Source: Bradyrhizobium amphicarpaeae
GTDB lineage: Bacteria > Pseudomonadota > Alphaproteobacteria > Rhizobiales > Xanthobacteraceae
Assembly: GCF_002266435.3 (NCBI RefSeq)
Contig: NZ_CP029426.2
Span: forward strand, 6,664,001-6,728,000
DNA: 64,000 nucleotides
Direction: 5' to 3'
Translations under genes and position numbers: made by a program
The notes under the pieces: model-generated
Seen by the model: only the letters and a program-made list of their open reading frames with translations
What the model was told of the DNA's origin: nothing
Database searches by the model: none
In this document: positions 26,039 through 34,844 of the stretch, in pieces
How the letters are laid out: every line of letters starts with the position of its first letter
How positions within the stretch are numbered: the stretch's first letter is position 1

Positions 26039-27697
26039 TCAGCCAACAGCCTTGGCGGCGGACCGGCCCGCATTGCGGCCCGAGAACAGGCAGCCGCCGA
26101 GGAAGGTGCCTTCCAGCGAGCGATAGCCGTGCACGCCGCCGCCGCCGAAGCCGGCGGCTTCGCCGACCGCATAGAGGCCGGGAATGACACTGCCCTCGCT
26201 GCCGAACACACGGGACTCGAGATCGGTTTCGAAGCCGCCCAGCGTCTTGCGGGTGAGGATGTTGAGCTTGACCGCGATCAGCGGCCCCTGCGCGGGATCC
26301 AGGATCCGGTGTGGGGCGGCGGTGCGGATCAGCCTGTCGCCGATATAGCGGCGCGCATTGTGGATGTTCATCACCTGCGCATCCTTGACGTAAGGATTGG
26401 CGATCTCGCGGTCGCGCGCCTCGATCTGCTTCCTGACGTGCTCGAGCTTGAGGAGGTCGCTGCCGGCAAGCTTGTTCATGGCCGCAACGAGGTCCTCGAT
26501 CTTGTCGCGTACGATGAAGTCGACACCGTGGCTTTTGAATGCCTCGACCGGCGCCGGCGCCCCCTTGTTGGTGGCGCGGCGCAAGGTCATGCGCCAGCTC
26601 TTGCCGGTCAGGTCGGGGTTCTGCTCCGAGCCCGACAGCGCAAACTCCTTCTTGATGATGCTCTGAGTCAGGATGAACCAGGAATAATCATAGCCGGTCG
26701 ACATGATGTATTTGAGCTGGCCGAGGGTGTCCGAGCCGGGGAATAGCGGCGCCGGCAATCGCGTGCCCGTGGCATCGAACCACATCGAGGAGGGGCCGGG
26801 CAGGATGCGGATGCCGTGGCGCGGCCAGATCGGATTCCAGTTCTGGATGCCCTCGACATAATGCCACATGCGGTCGCGATTGATCAGCCGCGCGCCTGAT
26901 TTCTCGGTGATGCCGATCATCCGGCCGTCGACATGTTCGGGCACGCCGGAGATCATGAATTTCGGCGGATCGCCCAGCCGCTTCGGCCAATTCTGCCGCA
27001 CCAGCTCGTGATTGCCGCCGATGCCGCCGGACGCGACGATCACGGCCTGCGCCTTCAGCGCAAACTCGCCGACGACATTGCGCGAGGTGCTTTTGCCGCG
27101 CTCGATCGGATCGGGGGCGAGCACGGCACCGTTGACGCCATCCACCGTGCCGTTGGTGATGGAGAGCGCATCGACGCGGTGACGGAACTTGAAGCTGAGC
27201 CGGCCGCTCGTCATCGCCTCGCGCGCGCGGCGCTCGAACGGCTCGACGATGCCGGGCCCGGTGCCCCAGGTGACGTGAAAGCGCGGCACCGAATTGCCGT
27301 GGCCCATTGCGTCATAGCCGCCGCGCTCGGCCCAGCCGACCACCGGAAAGAAGCGATGGCCCATCGCCCGCAGCCAGGCACGCTTCTCGCCGGCCGCAAA
27401 CGCCACATAGGCCTCGGCCCATTGCCGCGGCCAGAAATCCTCGTCGCGGTCGAAGCCGGCGGCACCGATCCAGTCCTGCATGGCCAGGTCGAAGGAATCC
27501 TTGATGCCGAGCCGACGCTGCTCCGGCGAATCGACCAGGAACAATCCCCCAAACGACCAGAACGCCTGGCCGCCGATCGACTGCTCGCCCTCCTGGTCGA
27601 CCACGATCACGCGCTTGCCAGCGTCGGCAATCTCGGTGGCGGCAACCAGTCCCGACAGGCCCGCGCCGACGACGATGACGTCAGTCTCTTCGGCCAT
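26039..27697 (-). CDS. FAD-dependent dehydrogenase (3-ketosteroid Delta1-dehydrogenase / fumarate reductase superfamily)
   Basis: The 552-residue flavoprotein has an N-terminal Rossmann dinucleotide site 'VIVVGAGLSGLVAATEIADAG', a long substrate domain, a second FAD stretch 'VIVASGGIGGNHELVRQNWP' and a C-terminal FAD contact 'AVGEAAGFGGGGVHGYRSLEGTFLGGCLFSGRNAG'. Closest recalled relatives are annotated FAD-binding dehydrogenases of the KstD-like group; a true steroid substrate is not implied. It is probably cytosolic (no signal peptide). RidA is encoded just downstream on the same strand. Confidence 0.9.
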   Translation of the reverse strand: MAEETDVIVVGAGLSGLVAATEIADAGKRVIVVDQEGEQSIGGQAFWSFGGLFLVDSPEQRRLGIKDSFDLAMQDWIGAAGFDRDEDFWPRQWAEAYVAFAAGEKRAWLRAMGHRFFPVVGWAERGGYDAMGHGNSVPRFHVTWGTGPGIVEPFERRAREAMTSGRLSFKFRHRVDALSITNGTVDGVNGAVLAPDPIERGKSTSRNVVGEFALKAQAVIVASGGIGGNHELVRQNWPKRLGDPPKFMISGVPEHVDGRMIGITEKSGARLINRDRMWHYVEGIQNWNPIWPRHGIRILPGPSSMWFDATGTRLPAPLFPGSDTLGQLKYIMSTGYDYSWFILTQSIIKKEFALSGSEQNPDLTGKSWRMTLRRATNKGAPAPVEAFKSHGVDFIVRDKIEDLVAAMNKLAGSDLLKLEHVRKQIEARDREIANPYVKDAQVMNIHNARRYIGDRLIRTAAPHRILDPAQGPLIAVKLNILTRKTLGGFETDLESRVFGSEGSVIPGLYAVGEAAGFGGGGVHGYRSLEGTFLGGCLFSGRNAGRSAAKAVG

Positions 27698-27958
27698 GTG
27701 TTTCCCCCTCCATGAAATTCCCTGTATTTGCCCGGATTGAAGCCAGCGGTTGTAACTGAGATCAAGGGTGCGACGCGTAAGACATCATTAACTTGTTCCA
27801 CTTTGGGATTGAGATCCGCCAAGTGCAGCGCCGCCGCAACACTGGATTTGAATTTGTTTTGAACGAGCCGGCCTGCCTAGACAAAACCTCGGTTACGACG
27901 GACGCTAGTCACGCATCATCACCTGACACGCAGATTCGAATTCGACTGGGGCGGGGCA
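27698..27958. other. Divergent intergenic region
   Basis: This 261-bp gap separates the FAD dehydrogenase (minus) from the ClpP-like exported protein (plus). It is clearly more AT-rich than the flanking genes, as expected of a divergent promoter region. I could not single out a convincing -35/-10 pair, operator or small gene. Confidence 0.4.
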
Positions 27959-28477
27959 ATGAAGTTTCTGACGGGGTTGCTGGCGGCGGTTCTCCTGATC
28001 GCATGCATGGGGGCTTCTCACGCGGTGGTTCGGATCGCGGACGACCGCGGCGGCCGGATCGGAACCTACGTCGACAAATACCAGGATCTCAGGCAGTCAG
28101 GTGACACCGTCATCATCGACGGCCTCTGCGCCTCGGCCTGCACCATCGTTCTCGGCGCCATTCCGCATGACCGCATCTGCGTGACCTCGAGCGCGACGCT
28201 CGGCTTCCACGCCGCCTGGGATTTCGGCAGCAATGGCCGCGCCGTCACCAACGCCGAAGCGACCCAGATGCTGTATATGATGTACCCCTCGCAGGTGAAG
28301 CGTTGGATCAACCAGCGCGGCGGCCTCACCCCGCACATGCTGTTCCTGAAGGGCAAGCAGCTCCAGGCCATGTACAAGCCCTGCTACCTGGACGCGCAGG
28401 CCTCGGCCATCAAGCCGTCGCGCCGGCCGCTCCCGCAAACGGACCAGATCGAATCCGCCCGGGGCCAGCTGCGCTGA
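27959..28477 (+). CDS. Exported ClpP/crotonase-fold-like protein
   Basis: The 172-residue protein has a signal peptide (about 1-22, 'LTGLLAAVLLIACMGASHA'). It then has a short core reminiscent of ClpP/SppA-like folds: 'VIIDGLCASACTIVLGAIP' (Gly-x-Cys-x-Ser-Ala-Cys, with Ser where ClpP-class enzymes have the nucleophile) followed by 'VTSSATLGFHAAWDF' (His after the glycine-rich turn). It is periplasmic, and whether it is proteolytic is unproven. ATG 27959 follows a G-rich Shine-Dalgarno-like stretch. No operon partner is evident. Confidence 0.72.
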   Translation: MKFLTGLLAAVLLIACMGASHAVVRIADDRGGRIGTYVDKYQDLRQSGDTVIIDGLCASACTIVLGAIPHDRICVTSSATLGFHAAWDFGSNGRAVTNAEATQMLYMMYPSQVKRWINQRGGLTPHMLFLKGKQLQAMYKPCYLDAQASAIKPSRRPLPQTDQIESARGQLR

Positions 28478-28587
28478 CCCTGCCGGCCTGACCGGACCGT
28501 CCCGGCCCGCCAGGCGGCGCCTTGCCCGCAGGCGGGCCAGGGCTTATCTGAGAGCTTGGAACCGGGGCCTTCGCCCCGATCGTTGTC

Positions 28588-28782
28588 ATGGCTCAACCGC
28601 TGCACCCCTCGCATCCGCTACAGGACAATTCGCCCACTGCCGGCCGAACGCCGTTCGTGCTGATGGTGGCGGTCGCGGGGATCGGCGGATTGCTGGTGCT
28701 CGGCGCGCTGGCGCTGTGGTTCCACTACGGCACGCAGATGTTCTTCGAAATGATCCGGACCGGCTTCGCCGCCTGCTTCTGA
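28588..28782 (+). CDS. Small single-pass membrane protein upstream of SCO1
   Basis: The 64-residue protein has a Pro-rich cytosolic N-terminus and one membrane helix (about 23-47, 'FVLMVAVAGIGGLLVLGALALWF'), with a short tail ending 'TGFAACF'. It ends 24 bp before the SCO1 gene and is probably co-transcribed with it. Its function is unknown. A role in cytochrome oxidase copper loading is only suggested by position. Confidence 0.6.
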   Translation: MAQPLHPSHPLQDNSPTAGRTPFVLMVAVAGIGGLLVLGALALWFHYGTQMFFEMIRTGFAACF

Positions 28783-28806
28783 TCCGCCACAGGAAGTTTT
28801 CCGCTC

Positions 28807-29397
28807 ATGAGTTCCGCCACTCGTCCGCTGGTGATCGCGACCGCCTTCGCCGCAAGCCTCGTTGCCGGCCTCCTGATCATGTTCTGGGCCATGGGCGGCG
28901 TCAGCAAGGTGGCGCAGCCGGCCGCGATCGGCGGACCGTTTCAGCTGACCGACCAGAACGGCAAAGCCGTCACCGACAAGAGCCTCAAGGGCAAGCCGAC
29001 CCTGATCTTCTTCGGTTACACCCATTGCCCCGACGTCTGCCCGACCTCGCTGTTCGAGATCTCGGAAGTGCTGCGCGCGCTGGGCAAGGATGCCGACAAG
29101 GTCAATGCCGTCTTCGTCTCGGTCGATCCCGAGCGCGACACGCCGGCGGTGATGAAGGACTATCTCGGCAGCTTCGACCCGCATCTGGAGGGCCTGTCCG
29201 GCGATCCCGCCGAGACCGCGAAAGTCATCACCTCCTACCGGGTCTACGCCAAGAAGGTCCCGACCAAGGATGGCGACTACACCATGGACCACACGGCGCT
29301 GATCTATCTGATGGACCGCGACGGCCGCTTCGTCTCGCCGTTCAATCTGAAGCGGACGCCGGAAGAGGCGGCGGCGGATTTGAAGCGGTATCTCTGA
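28807..29397 (+). CDS. SCO1/SenC family copper chaperone
   Basis: The 196-residue protein is anchored by an N-terminal helix (about 7-29) and has a periplasmic thioredoxin fold. The copper ligands of SCO proteins are visible: the CxxxC in 'THCPDVCPTS' (about 75-80) and the distal His in 'YTMDHTALIYLMD' (about 162). SCO proteins deliver copper to the CuA site of cytochrome c oxidase or keep its cysteines reduced. No oxidase subunit is encoded nearby. Confidence 0.95.
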   Translation: MSSATRPLVIATAFAASLVAGLLIMFWAMGGVSKVAQPAAIGGPFQLTDQNGKAVTDKSLKGKPTLIFFGYTHCPDVCPTSLFEISEVLRALGKDADKVNAVFVSVDPERDTPAVMKDYLGSFDPHLEGLSGDPAETAKVITSYRVYAKKVPTKDGDYTMDHTALIYLMDRDGRFVSPFNLKRTPEEAAADLKRYL

Positions 29398-29465
29398 GGG
29401 CTCTGATCAACTGCAATCGGCGCTCGCGTTCCCGGCCGGATGGTCTATAAGGCCCTCCGATCCCA

Positions 29466-30440
29466 ATGAAATTCGTTCGTTTCCCGCCGATGGCCCCGTC
29501 GCGACAGGTAAAATCGCCCAAGATCGTGCGCCATGTCCTGCTCGGGCTGGTCGCCGGCGTCTGTCTGCTCGCGGGCTCGCCCGCCGCCGAGGCCCAGGCC
29601 CCGGCCAAGCAGCCCCCGGCGGCACCTCAAGCCACGCCGCAGGTCGCGCCCCAACCTGCCCCTCAAACTGCTGCCCCGCAGGCCGTGCCGGGCTTCTGGG
29701 ACCCGCGGCGGCGCCCCGAACGACCGGACCTGTCGCGCCTGACCGTGATCCGCTTCCTGACCGAGACCGACTATCCGCCGTTCAATTTCACCGGCGCCGA
29801 CGGCAACCCGGCCGGTTTCAACGTCGATCTCGCGCGCAGCCTGTGCGAGGAGATTAAGGTCACCTGCACGGTGCAGATGCGCCGCTTCGAGACACTGGTC
29901 GACGCGCTCTCCTCCAACCGCGGCGATGCCATCATCGCCTCGATGGCGGTGAGCCCGCAGCTGCGCGCCCGCGTCGACTTCACCGATCCCTATTACCGCG
30001 TGCCGGCGCGCTTCGCCTCGCGCAAGGACGCGGTGATGCCGGAGATCCGGCCCGAATATCTCGAGGGCAAGAAGGTCGGCGTCATCGCCGGCTCCGCGCA
30101 CGAGGCCTATCTCAAGGCGATGTTCACCGACGCCGAGCTGCACCCCTATCCCAACGACGACGCGCTCCGCAGCGCTTTGCGCAAGGGCGAGGTCGATTTC
30201 ATCTTCGGTGATGCCATCTCGCTCGCGTTCTGGATCAACGGCACCGATTCCGGCGATTGCTGCGCCTTCTCCGGCGGCCCCTTCGTCGAGAGCCGTTTCT
30301 TCGGCGAAGGCATCGGCATTGCCGTGCGCAAGGGCAACGACGTGCTGCGCCAAGCCCTCAACTGGGCCCTGTTCCGGGTCTGGGAAAAAGGCCGCTACAC
30401 CGATCTGTGGCTACGGTATTTCTCGGTGAGCCCGTTCTGA
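29466..30440 (+). CDS. Periplasmic amino-acid-type solute-binding protein
   Basis: The 324-residue exported protein has a signal peptide (about 18-42), a Pro/Ala/Gln-rich linker (about 43-75) and a two-lobed SBP family 3 domain: 'TETDYPPFNFTGADGNPAGFNVDLARSLCEE', 'AIIASMAVSPQLRARVDFTDPYY' and 'VGVIAGSAHEAYL'. Family 3 proteins bind polar amino acids or opines for ABC importers or feed sensory kinases. No permease or ATPase gene is adjacent, so the partner is elsewhere or absent. It runs in the same direction as SCO1. Confidence 0.9.
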   Translation: MKFVRFPPMAPSRQVKSPKIVRHVLLGLVAGVCLLAGSPAAEAQAPAKQPPAAPQATPQVAPQPAPQTAAPQAVPGFWDPRRRPERPDLSRLTVIRFLTETDYPPFNFTGADGNPAGFNVDLARSLCEEIKVTCTVQMRRFETLVDALSSNRGDAIIASMAVSPQLRARVDFTDPYYRVPARFASRKDAVMPEIRPEYLEGKKVGVIAGSAHEAYLKAMFTDAELHPYPNDDALRSALRKGEVDFIFGDAISLAFWINGTDSGDCCAFSGGPFVESRFFGEGIGIAVRKGNDVLRQALNWALFRVWEKGRYTDLWLRYFSVSPF

Positions 30441-30472
30441 TCTTTCGCTACGCTTGCGGCGAACAAACTGCC

Positions 30473-30550
30473 GTAGGGTGGGCAAAGGCGCGCAAGCGCC
30501 GTGCCCACGTCCTTTGAAGTCGTGGGCACGCTTCGCTTTGCCCACCCTAC
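30473..30550. repeat. Dispersed palindrome, family A
   Basis: 'GTAGGGTGGGCAAAGGCGCG' and, inverted, 'CGCTTTGCCCACCCTAC' flank a core with 'GTGCCCACG' and 'CGTGGGCACG', so the whole unit is a near-perfect hairpin. Copies lie at 54716-54813 and 61318-61411. Confidence 0.85.
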
Positions 30551-30626
30551 GATTCCGCGATCGTTGCGCGCCAACTTTTGCATTCTGCCGGGAAATCGCT
30601 ATTTTCCGCGGCCCGGAGGCCCCTTG

Positions 30627-32270
30627 ATGTCCGTTATCGATCCCAACATGAGCCCGAGTGATCTGCGTGCACTCGCCGAACAATCCAACGCCTGGCCGTT
30701 CGAGCAGGCCAAGGCCATTGTCGCGCGGCTGAAGAAAAGCCCGAAGGACGAGGTGTTGTTCGAGACCGGCTACGGACCGTCAGGCCTGCCGCATATCGGC
30801 ACCTTCGGCGAGGTCGCGCGCACCTCGATGGTGCGCCATGCCTTCCGCGTGCTGACCGAGGACAAGATCAAGACGCGCCTCTTGGCGTTCTCCGACGACA
30901 TGGACGGGTTTCGGAAGGTGCCGGACAACGTGCCGAACAAGGAGATGCTGACCGCGCATCTCGGCAAGCCGCTGACGCGGGTGCCGGATCCGTTCTCCAA
31001 CGAGTATCCCTCGTTCGGCGCGCACAACAACGCGCGGCTGCGCGCGTTTCTGGACCATTTCGGCTTCGACTACGAATTCGCGAGCTCGACCGACTATTAT
31101 ACGTCCGGCCGCTTCGACGCGACGCTGCTCAAGATGCTCACCGCCTATGACAAGGTGATGGACATCATCCTGCCGACGCTGGGGCCCGATCGCCGCGCCA
31201 CCTATTCGCCGTTCCTCCCCATCAGCAAGACCACCGGTGTCGTGCTGCAGGTGCCGATGATCCGCCGCGACGTCACCGCAGGCACGGTGACCTATCTCGA
31301 CCCCGACACCAACCAGGAAGTCGAGACGCCGGTCACTGGCGGCAACGTCAAGTGTCAGTGGAAGGCCGACTGGGCGATGCGCTGGGTCGCGCTCGGCGTC
31401 GACTACGAAATGGCCGGCAAGGATCTGATCGATTCGGTGAAGCTCTCCGGCGCGATCGCCAGGGCGCTCGGCGCCACGCCGCCCGAAGGCTTCAACTACG
31501 AGCTCTTCCTCGACGAGAAGGGCCAGAAGATCTCGAAGTCGAAGGGCAACGGCCTCACCATCGATGAATGGCTGCGCTATGCCTCGCCGGAATCGCTGTC
31601 GCTGTTCATGTACCGCGAGCCCAAGGCGGCGAAGCGGCTGTATTTCGACGTCATCCCGCGCAACGTCGACGACTATCAGCAGTTCAGCGACGGATTCGCC
31701 AGGCAGGACGACAAGCAGCAGCTCGGCAATCCGGTCTGGCACATCCACAACGGCAAGCCGCCGCAGGGCGACATGCCCGTCACGTTCCAGCTGCTGCTGA
31801 CGCTGGTGTCGTCGTCGAACGCGGAAAACGCCGAGACGCTGTGGGGTTTCATCGGCCGCTATCGTCCGGGCGTGAGCCCACAGACGCATCCGAAGCTCGA
31901 TGCGATGGTCGGCTACGCCATCAATTATTACCGCGACTTCGTAGCGCCGACGAAGCAGTTTCGCGTGCCCACCGACACTGAGCGCGCCGCATTGCAGGAT
32001 CTGCGCGATGCGCTGTCGCAGCTGCCGCCCGAGGCGACGGCCGAGGAGATCCAGAACGTCGTCTACGAGATCGGCCGCCGCGAGCCGTTCCTCGACCAGG
32101 TCAAGAAGGGCAAGGACGGCCGTCCCGGCGTCACGCTGGACTGGTTCAACATGCTCTACCAGGTGCTGCTCGGCCAGGAGAAGGGCCCGCGCTTCGGCTC
32201 CTTCGTCGCGGTGTACGGCGTGCAGAACGCGGTGAATATGATCGACGGCGCGCTGGCAAGGAGCGCGTGA
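30627..32270 (+). CDS. lysS: Lysyl-tRNA synthetase, class I
   Basis: The 547-residue enzyme is the archaeal-type class I LysRS, not the class II enzyme of most bacteria. The nucleotide-binding HIGH equivalent is '[19 protein letters not shown]' and the KMSKS equivalent is '[11 protein letters not shown]'; between them lies '[27 protein letters not shown]', typical of the class I enzyme. It charges tRNA-Lys in the cytosol. Alphaproteobacteria commonly use this form. Start ATG 30627 has a CCCGGAGG ribosome site; the longer frame to 30501 lies in a dispersed repeat. Confidence 0.96.
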   Translation: MSVIDPNMSPSDLRALAEQSNAWPFEQAKAIVARLKKSPKDEVLFETGYGPSGLPHIGTFGEVARTSMVRHAFRVLTEDKIKTRLLAFSDDMDGFRKVPDNVPNKEMLTAHLGKPLTRVPDPFSNEYPSFGAHNNARLRAFLDHFGFDYEFASSTDYYTSGRFDATLLKMLTAYDKVMDIILPTLGPDRRATYSPFLPISKTTGVVLQVPMIRRDVTAGTVTYLDPDTNQEVETPVTGGNVKCQWKADWAMRWVALGVDYEMAGKDLIDSVKLSGAIARALGATPPEGFNYELFLDEKGQKISKSKGNGLTIDEWLRYASPESLSLFMYREPKAAKRLYFDVIPRNVDDYQQFSDGFARQDDKQQLGNPVWHIHNGKPPQGDMPVTFQLLLTLVSSSNAENAETLWGFIGRYRPGVSPQTHPKLDAMVGYAINYYRDFVAPTKQFRVPTDTERAALQDLRDALSQLPPEATAEEIQNVVYEIGRREPFLDQVKKGKDGRPGVTLDWFNMLYQVLLGQEKGPRFGSFVAVYGVQNAVNMIDGALARSA

Positions 32271-32280
32271 GGCACCAGCT

Positions 32281-32393
32281 GTCATCGCCCGGCTTGACGG
32301 ATCCAGTGATCTAGAGGCCGTGACTATAGAATCGAGGCGCCACGGCATACTGGATTCCTTGCTTTCGCGACGCGAGCGCGGGGAATGACAGCG
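32281..32393. repeat. Dispersed palindromic repeat, family G
   Basis: It begins 'GTCATCGCCCGGCTTGACGG', contains 'ATACTGGATTCC' and ends 'CGCGGGGAATGACAGCGG', matching the copy at 6451-6553. It sits 10 bp after the lysS stop between convergent genes. Confidence 0.7.
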
Positions 32394-32409
32394 GAACATG
32401 TGGCAGCCG

Positions 32410-33036
32410 TCACTGCCTTGCCCAAACAATCCGCGCTACCCACGCCACGTCGCTCGCCTCGATCGTGCGCGCGGCCTGCGCCGCCTCGAGCGGCTGCAAG
32501 TCCAGCGCCCTGGCCGTGCGGCGCTTCAACGTCGCGACGAGCACGTCGCCCTTTCCAGTCTTCACCACCACACGATCCCCTTTGCGGATCGGCGTGCCGG
32601 GCGAGACAAGGATGATGTCGCCGCTGCGATAAACAGGCGCGAGCGCATCACCGGAAATCTCCAGCGCAAAGGTCCGGCCGTCCTCGGCGGTGGGCAGCGC
32701 CGTCTCGGTCCAGCCCTTGCCGGAAGGAAGGCCGGTCTCGTCGAAGGCGCCGCTCGCGCCGGCCAGCGCGAAGCCGAGCAGCGGTACCGAGCGGCTGTCG
32801 CCTGCGTCCTCGTCGATCAGCCGCGCAAAGCTCTCGATTGAGGCGTCGGCCGCGGCCAGCGCCTTCGCGATCGATTCGGTCGAGGGCCAGCGCTCGCGGC
32901 CGTCGGAGGTGACGCGCTTGGACCTGTTGAAAGTGGTGGGGTCGAGCCCGGCGCGCTTGGCAAGGCCGGACGGCGACAGGCCGGCGCGCGCCGCCAGCCG
33001 ATCCAGGGCGGCCCAGATATGGCCGTGGGTCAGCAT
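32410..33036 (-). CDS. S24/LexA-fold HTH regulator lacking the catalytic dyad
   Basis: The 208-residue protein pairs an N-terminal helix-turn-helix (about 5-60, 'AALDRLAARAGLSPSGLAKRAGLDPTTFNRSKR') with a C-terminal LexA/S24-type beta domain ('RTFALEISGDALAPVYRSGDIILVSPG...KGDRVVVKTGKGDVLVATL'). In active LexA-like repressors the loop reads G-x-S-M and a Lys follows about 35-40 residues later; here those positions are Ala131 and Ala168, so self-cleavage is unlikely. It may sense a ligand or simply dimerise through this domain. The start at 33036 is preferred to the in-frame ATGs at 33063 and 33084. Targets are unknown. Confidence 0.85.
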   Translation of the reverse strand: MLTHGHIWAALDRLAARAGLSPSGLAKRAGLDPTTFNRSKRVTSDGRERWPSTESIAKALAAADASIESFARLIDEDAGDSRSVPLLGFALAGASGAFDETGLPSGKGWTETALPTAEDGRTFALEISGDALAPVYRSGDIILVSPGTPIRKGDRVVVKTGKGDVLVATLKRRTARALDLQPLEAAQAARTIEASDVAWVARIVWARQ

Positions 33037-33254
33037 CCTCTGCGCTTTGGCCTGCCTGACCATGCAAGGTCCAGCCCGTCGCAACTCAGGAAAACTGTCC
33101 TCAAATCAACCGGTTTTCTGTTTTTCGCGCAAGAGGCGATCGGGGATGCGATCCCAGCGCTTGAGTTCGAGAGGTGTGGCCTTTACGGTCGCGCCCGGGT
33201 TTCAAGACCCGCAAGAGGCGAAAAAACCAAATAAACTCAAGGGCTCCGGTAGCG

Positions 33255-33599
33255 GTGGTCAAGATCTACAAAATCTGTCCGGCCTCGGCCTGGCGCGAGG
33301 CGGAACGGCACGGCGTCTACCGGGGCAGCGCGGACGATGCGCGCGACGGCTTCATCCATTTCTCCACCGCCGCCCAGGTTCCCGAGACCTTGCGCAAGCA
33401 TTATTTCGGCCAGCGCGCGCTGTTCCTGGTCGAGGTTGACGGCGAGGTGCTCGGCAGCGCGCTGCGCTGGGAGCGCTCGCGCAATGACGAGCTGTTTCCC
33501 CATCTTTATGGCGAGCTCGATTTCGGCGCGGTGCTGTCGGTGGCGAACCTCAACATGCGCTCCGACGGCGGCCACGACACTCCGGAGTTGCTGCCGTGA
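33255..33599 (+). CDS. DUF952 family protein
   Basis: The 114-residue protein matches DUF952: 'IYKICPASAWREAERHGVYRGSADDARDGFIHFSTAAQVPETLRKHYFGQ', then 'LFLVEVD', 'LRWERSRNDELFPHLYGEL'. The reaction is unknown; the fold has been compared to ADP-ribosyl-type enzymes in the literature, but I cannot confirm that here. The start is GTG 33255. Its stop overlaps the pyrD start (GTGA at 33596-33599), so pyrD translation is coupled to it. Confidence 0.88.
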   Translation: MVKIYKICPASAWREAERHGVYRGSADDARDGFIHFSTAAQVPETLRKHYFGQRALFLVEVDGEVLGSALRWERSRNDELFPHLYGELDFGAVLSVANLNMRSDGGHDTPELLP

Positions 33600-34693
33600 T
33601 CCGCGCTTTCGACGCCTTTTCGCTGCCGGTGCTGCGCTGGCTCGATCCGGAAGACGCCCATCGCCTCGCGATCCAGGGCTTGCGCTTCCTGCCGCCGGCC
33701 AAGCCCCGCGCTGACGATCCCAAGCTCGCGATGCGCGCCTTCGGGCTCAACTTCCCCAATCCGATCGGCATGGCCGCGGGCTTCGACAAGAGCGCCGAGG
33801 TGCCGGATGCGCTGCTGCGGCTCGGTTTCGGCTTCGTCGAGATCGGCTCGGTGACGCCGAAGCCGCAGAGCGGCAACCCGCGGCCGCGGCTGTTTCGTCT
33901 GGAGCGCGACGAGGCCGTCGTCAACCGCATGGGCTTCAACAATGACGGCGCCGATGTCGCGTTGCGCCGGCTCGCCGCGCGCGCGCAGCACGGCGGCATC
34001 GTCGGCGTCAATGTCGGTGCCAACAAGGATTCGCCGGACCGCGTCGCCGATTACGTCAAGCTGATCGAGACCTTTGCGCCGGTCGCGAGCTATTTCACCG
34101 TCAACGTCTCCTCGCCGAACACGCCGGGCCTGCGCAATCTGCAGGAAGGCGCCCTGCTCGACGATCTCCTCGCAAGGGTGATCGACGCCCGCGAGCGTGT
34201 CAGGCAGAAGGCCGGCGACACGCCGGTGCTGCTCAAGATCGCGCCGGATCTGAGCCTTGCCCAACTCGACGACGTCGTGCAGGTGGCGCGCTCGCGCCGG
34301 GTCGACGGCATGATCGTGTCGAACACGACGATCGCACGGCCGAGCACGCTGCGCGAGGTGATGCGCGCCAAGGAGCAAGGCGGCCTGTCCGGCCGGCCGC
34401 TGTTCCGTCTGTCGACGCGGATGGTCGCGGAGACCTATGTGCGCGTCGAAGGCGCGTTCCCGCTGATCGGCGTCGGCGGCGTGGACTCGGGCGGTGCCGC
34501 GCTGACCAAGATCCGCGCCGGCGCGAGCCTGATCCAGCTCTATTCGTCGCTGATCTACAAGGGCCTCGGCCTCGTCGACGAGATCAAGCGCGATCTCACC
34601 TCGACGCTGCTGCGGACGGGACGGGACTCCCTGTCCGAGATCGTCGGCGCCGATGCCGCGACACTCACCGCGGAAGACTGGCCGGGGATGTGA
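33596..34693 (+). CDS. pyrD: Dihydroorotate dehydrogenase (quinone), class 2
   Basis: The 365-residue membrane-associated FMN enzyme oxidises dihydroorotate to orotate with quinone. It has the class 2 N-terminal helix pair for membrane and quinone contact ('FSLPVLRWLDPEDAHRLAIQGLRFLP'), 'NPIGMAAGFDKSAEVPDALLRLGFGFVEIGSVTPKPQ', the catalytic-Ser segment 'YFTVNVSSPNTPGLRNLQ' and FMN phosphate sites 'LIGVGGVDSGGAA' and 'IRAGASLIQLYSSLIYKG'. It starts at GTG 33596, overlapping the DUF952 stop. Confidence 0.97.
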   Translation: MIRAFDAFSLPVLRWLDPEDAHRLAIQGLRFLPPAKPRADDPKLAMRAFGLNFPNPIGMAAGFDKSAEVPDALLRLGFGFVEIGSVTPKPQSGNPRPRLFRLERDEAVVNRMGFNNDGADVALRRLAARAQHGGIVGVNVGANKDSPDRVADYVKLIETFAPVASYFTVNVSSPNTPGLRNLQEGALLDDLLARVIDARERVRQKAGDTPVLLKIAPDLSLAQLDDVVQVARSRRVDGMIVSNTTIARPSTLREVMRAKEQGGLSGRPLFRLSTRMVAETYVRVEGAFPLIGVGGVDSGGAALTKIRAGASLIQLYSSLIYKGLGLVDEIKRDLTSTLLRTGRDSLSEIVGADAATLTAEDWPGM

Positions 34694-34700
34694 GGGGCGT

Positions 34701-34841
34701 TCGTGCCCCGGACGCAGCGCAGCGCGCCGTCTTCGGCGTGGTGCGCTGCAGAGCCGGGGCCCATGTCACAGCGAGTTCGATGCGAGATGGGTCCCGGCTC
34801 TGCGCAGCAGCGTTTCACGCTGCAGCGCGTCCGGGACACGA
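34701..34841. repeat. Dispersed repeat, family C (two arms)
   Basis: 'TCGTGCCCCGGACGCAGCGC' faces 'GCAGCGCGTCCGGGACACGA', around 'GCAGAGCCGGGGCCCATGTC' and 'GGGTCCCGGCTCTGCGCAGC'. It separates the convergent pyrD and MATE genes. Confidence 0.75.
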
Positions 34842-34844
34842 TCG

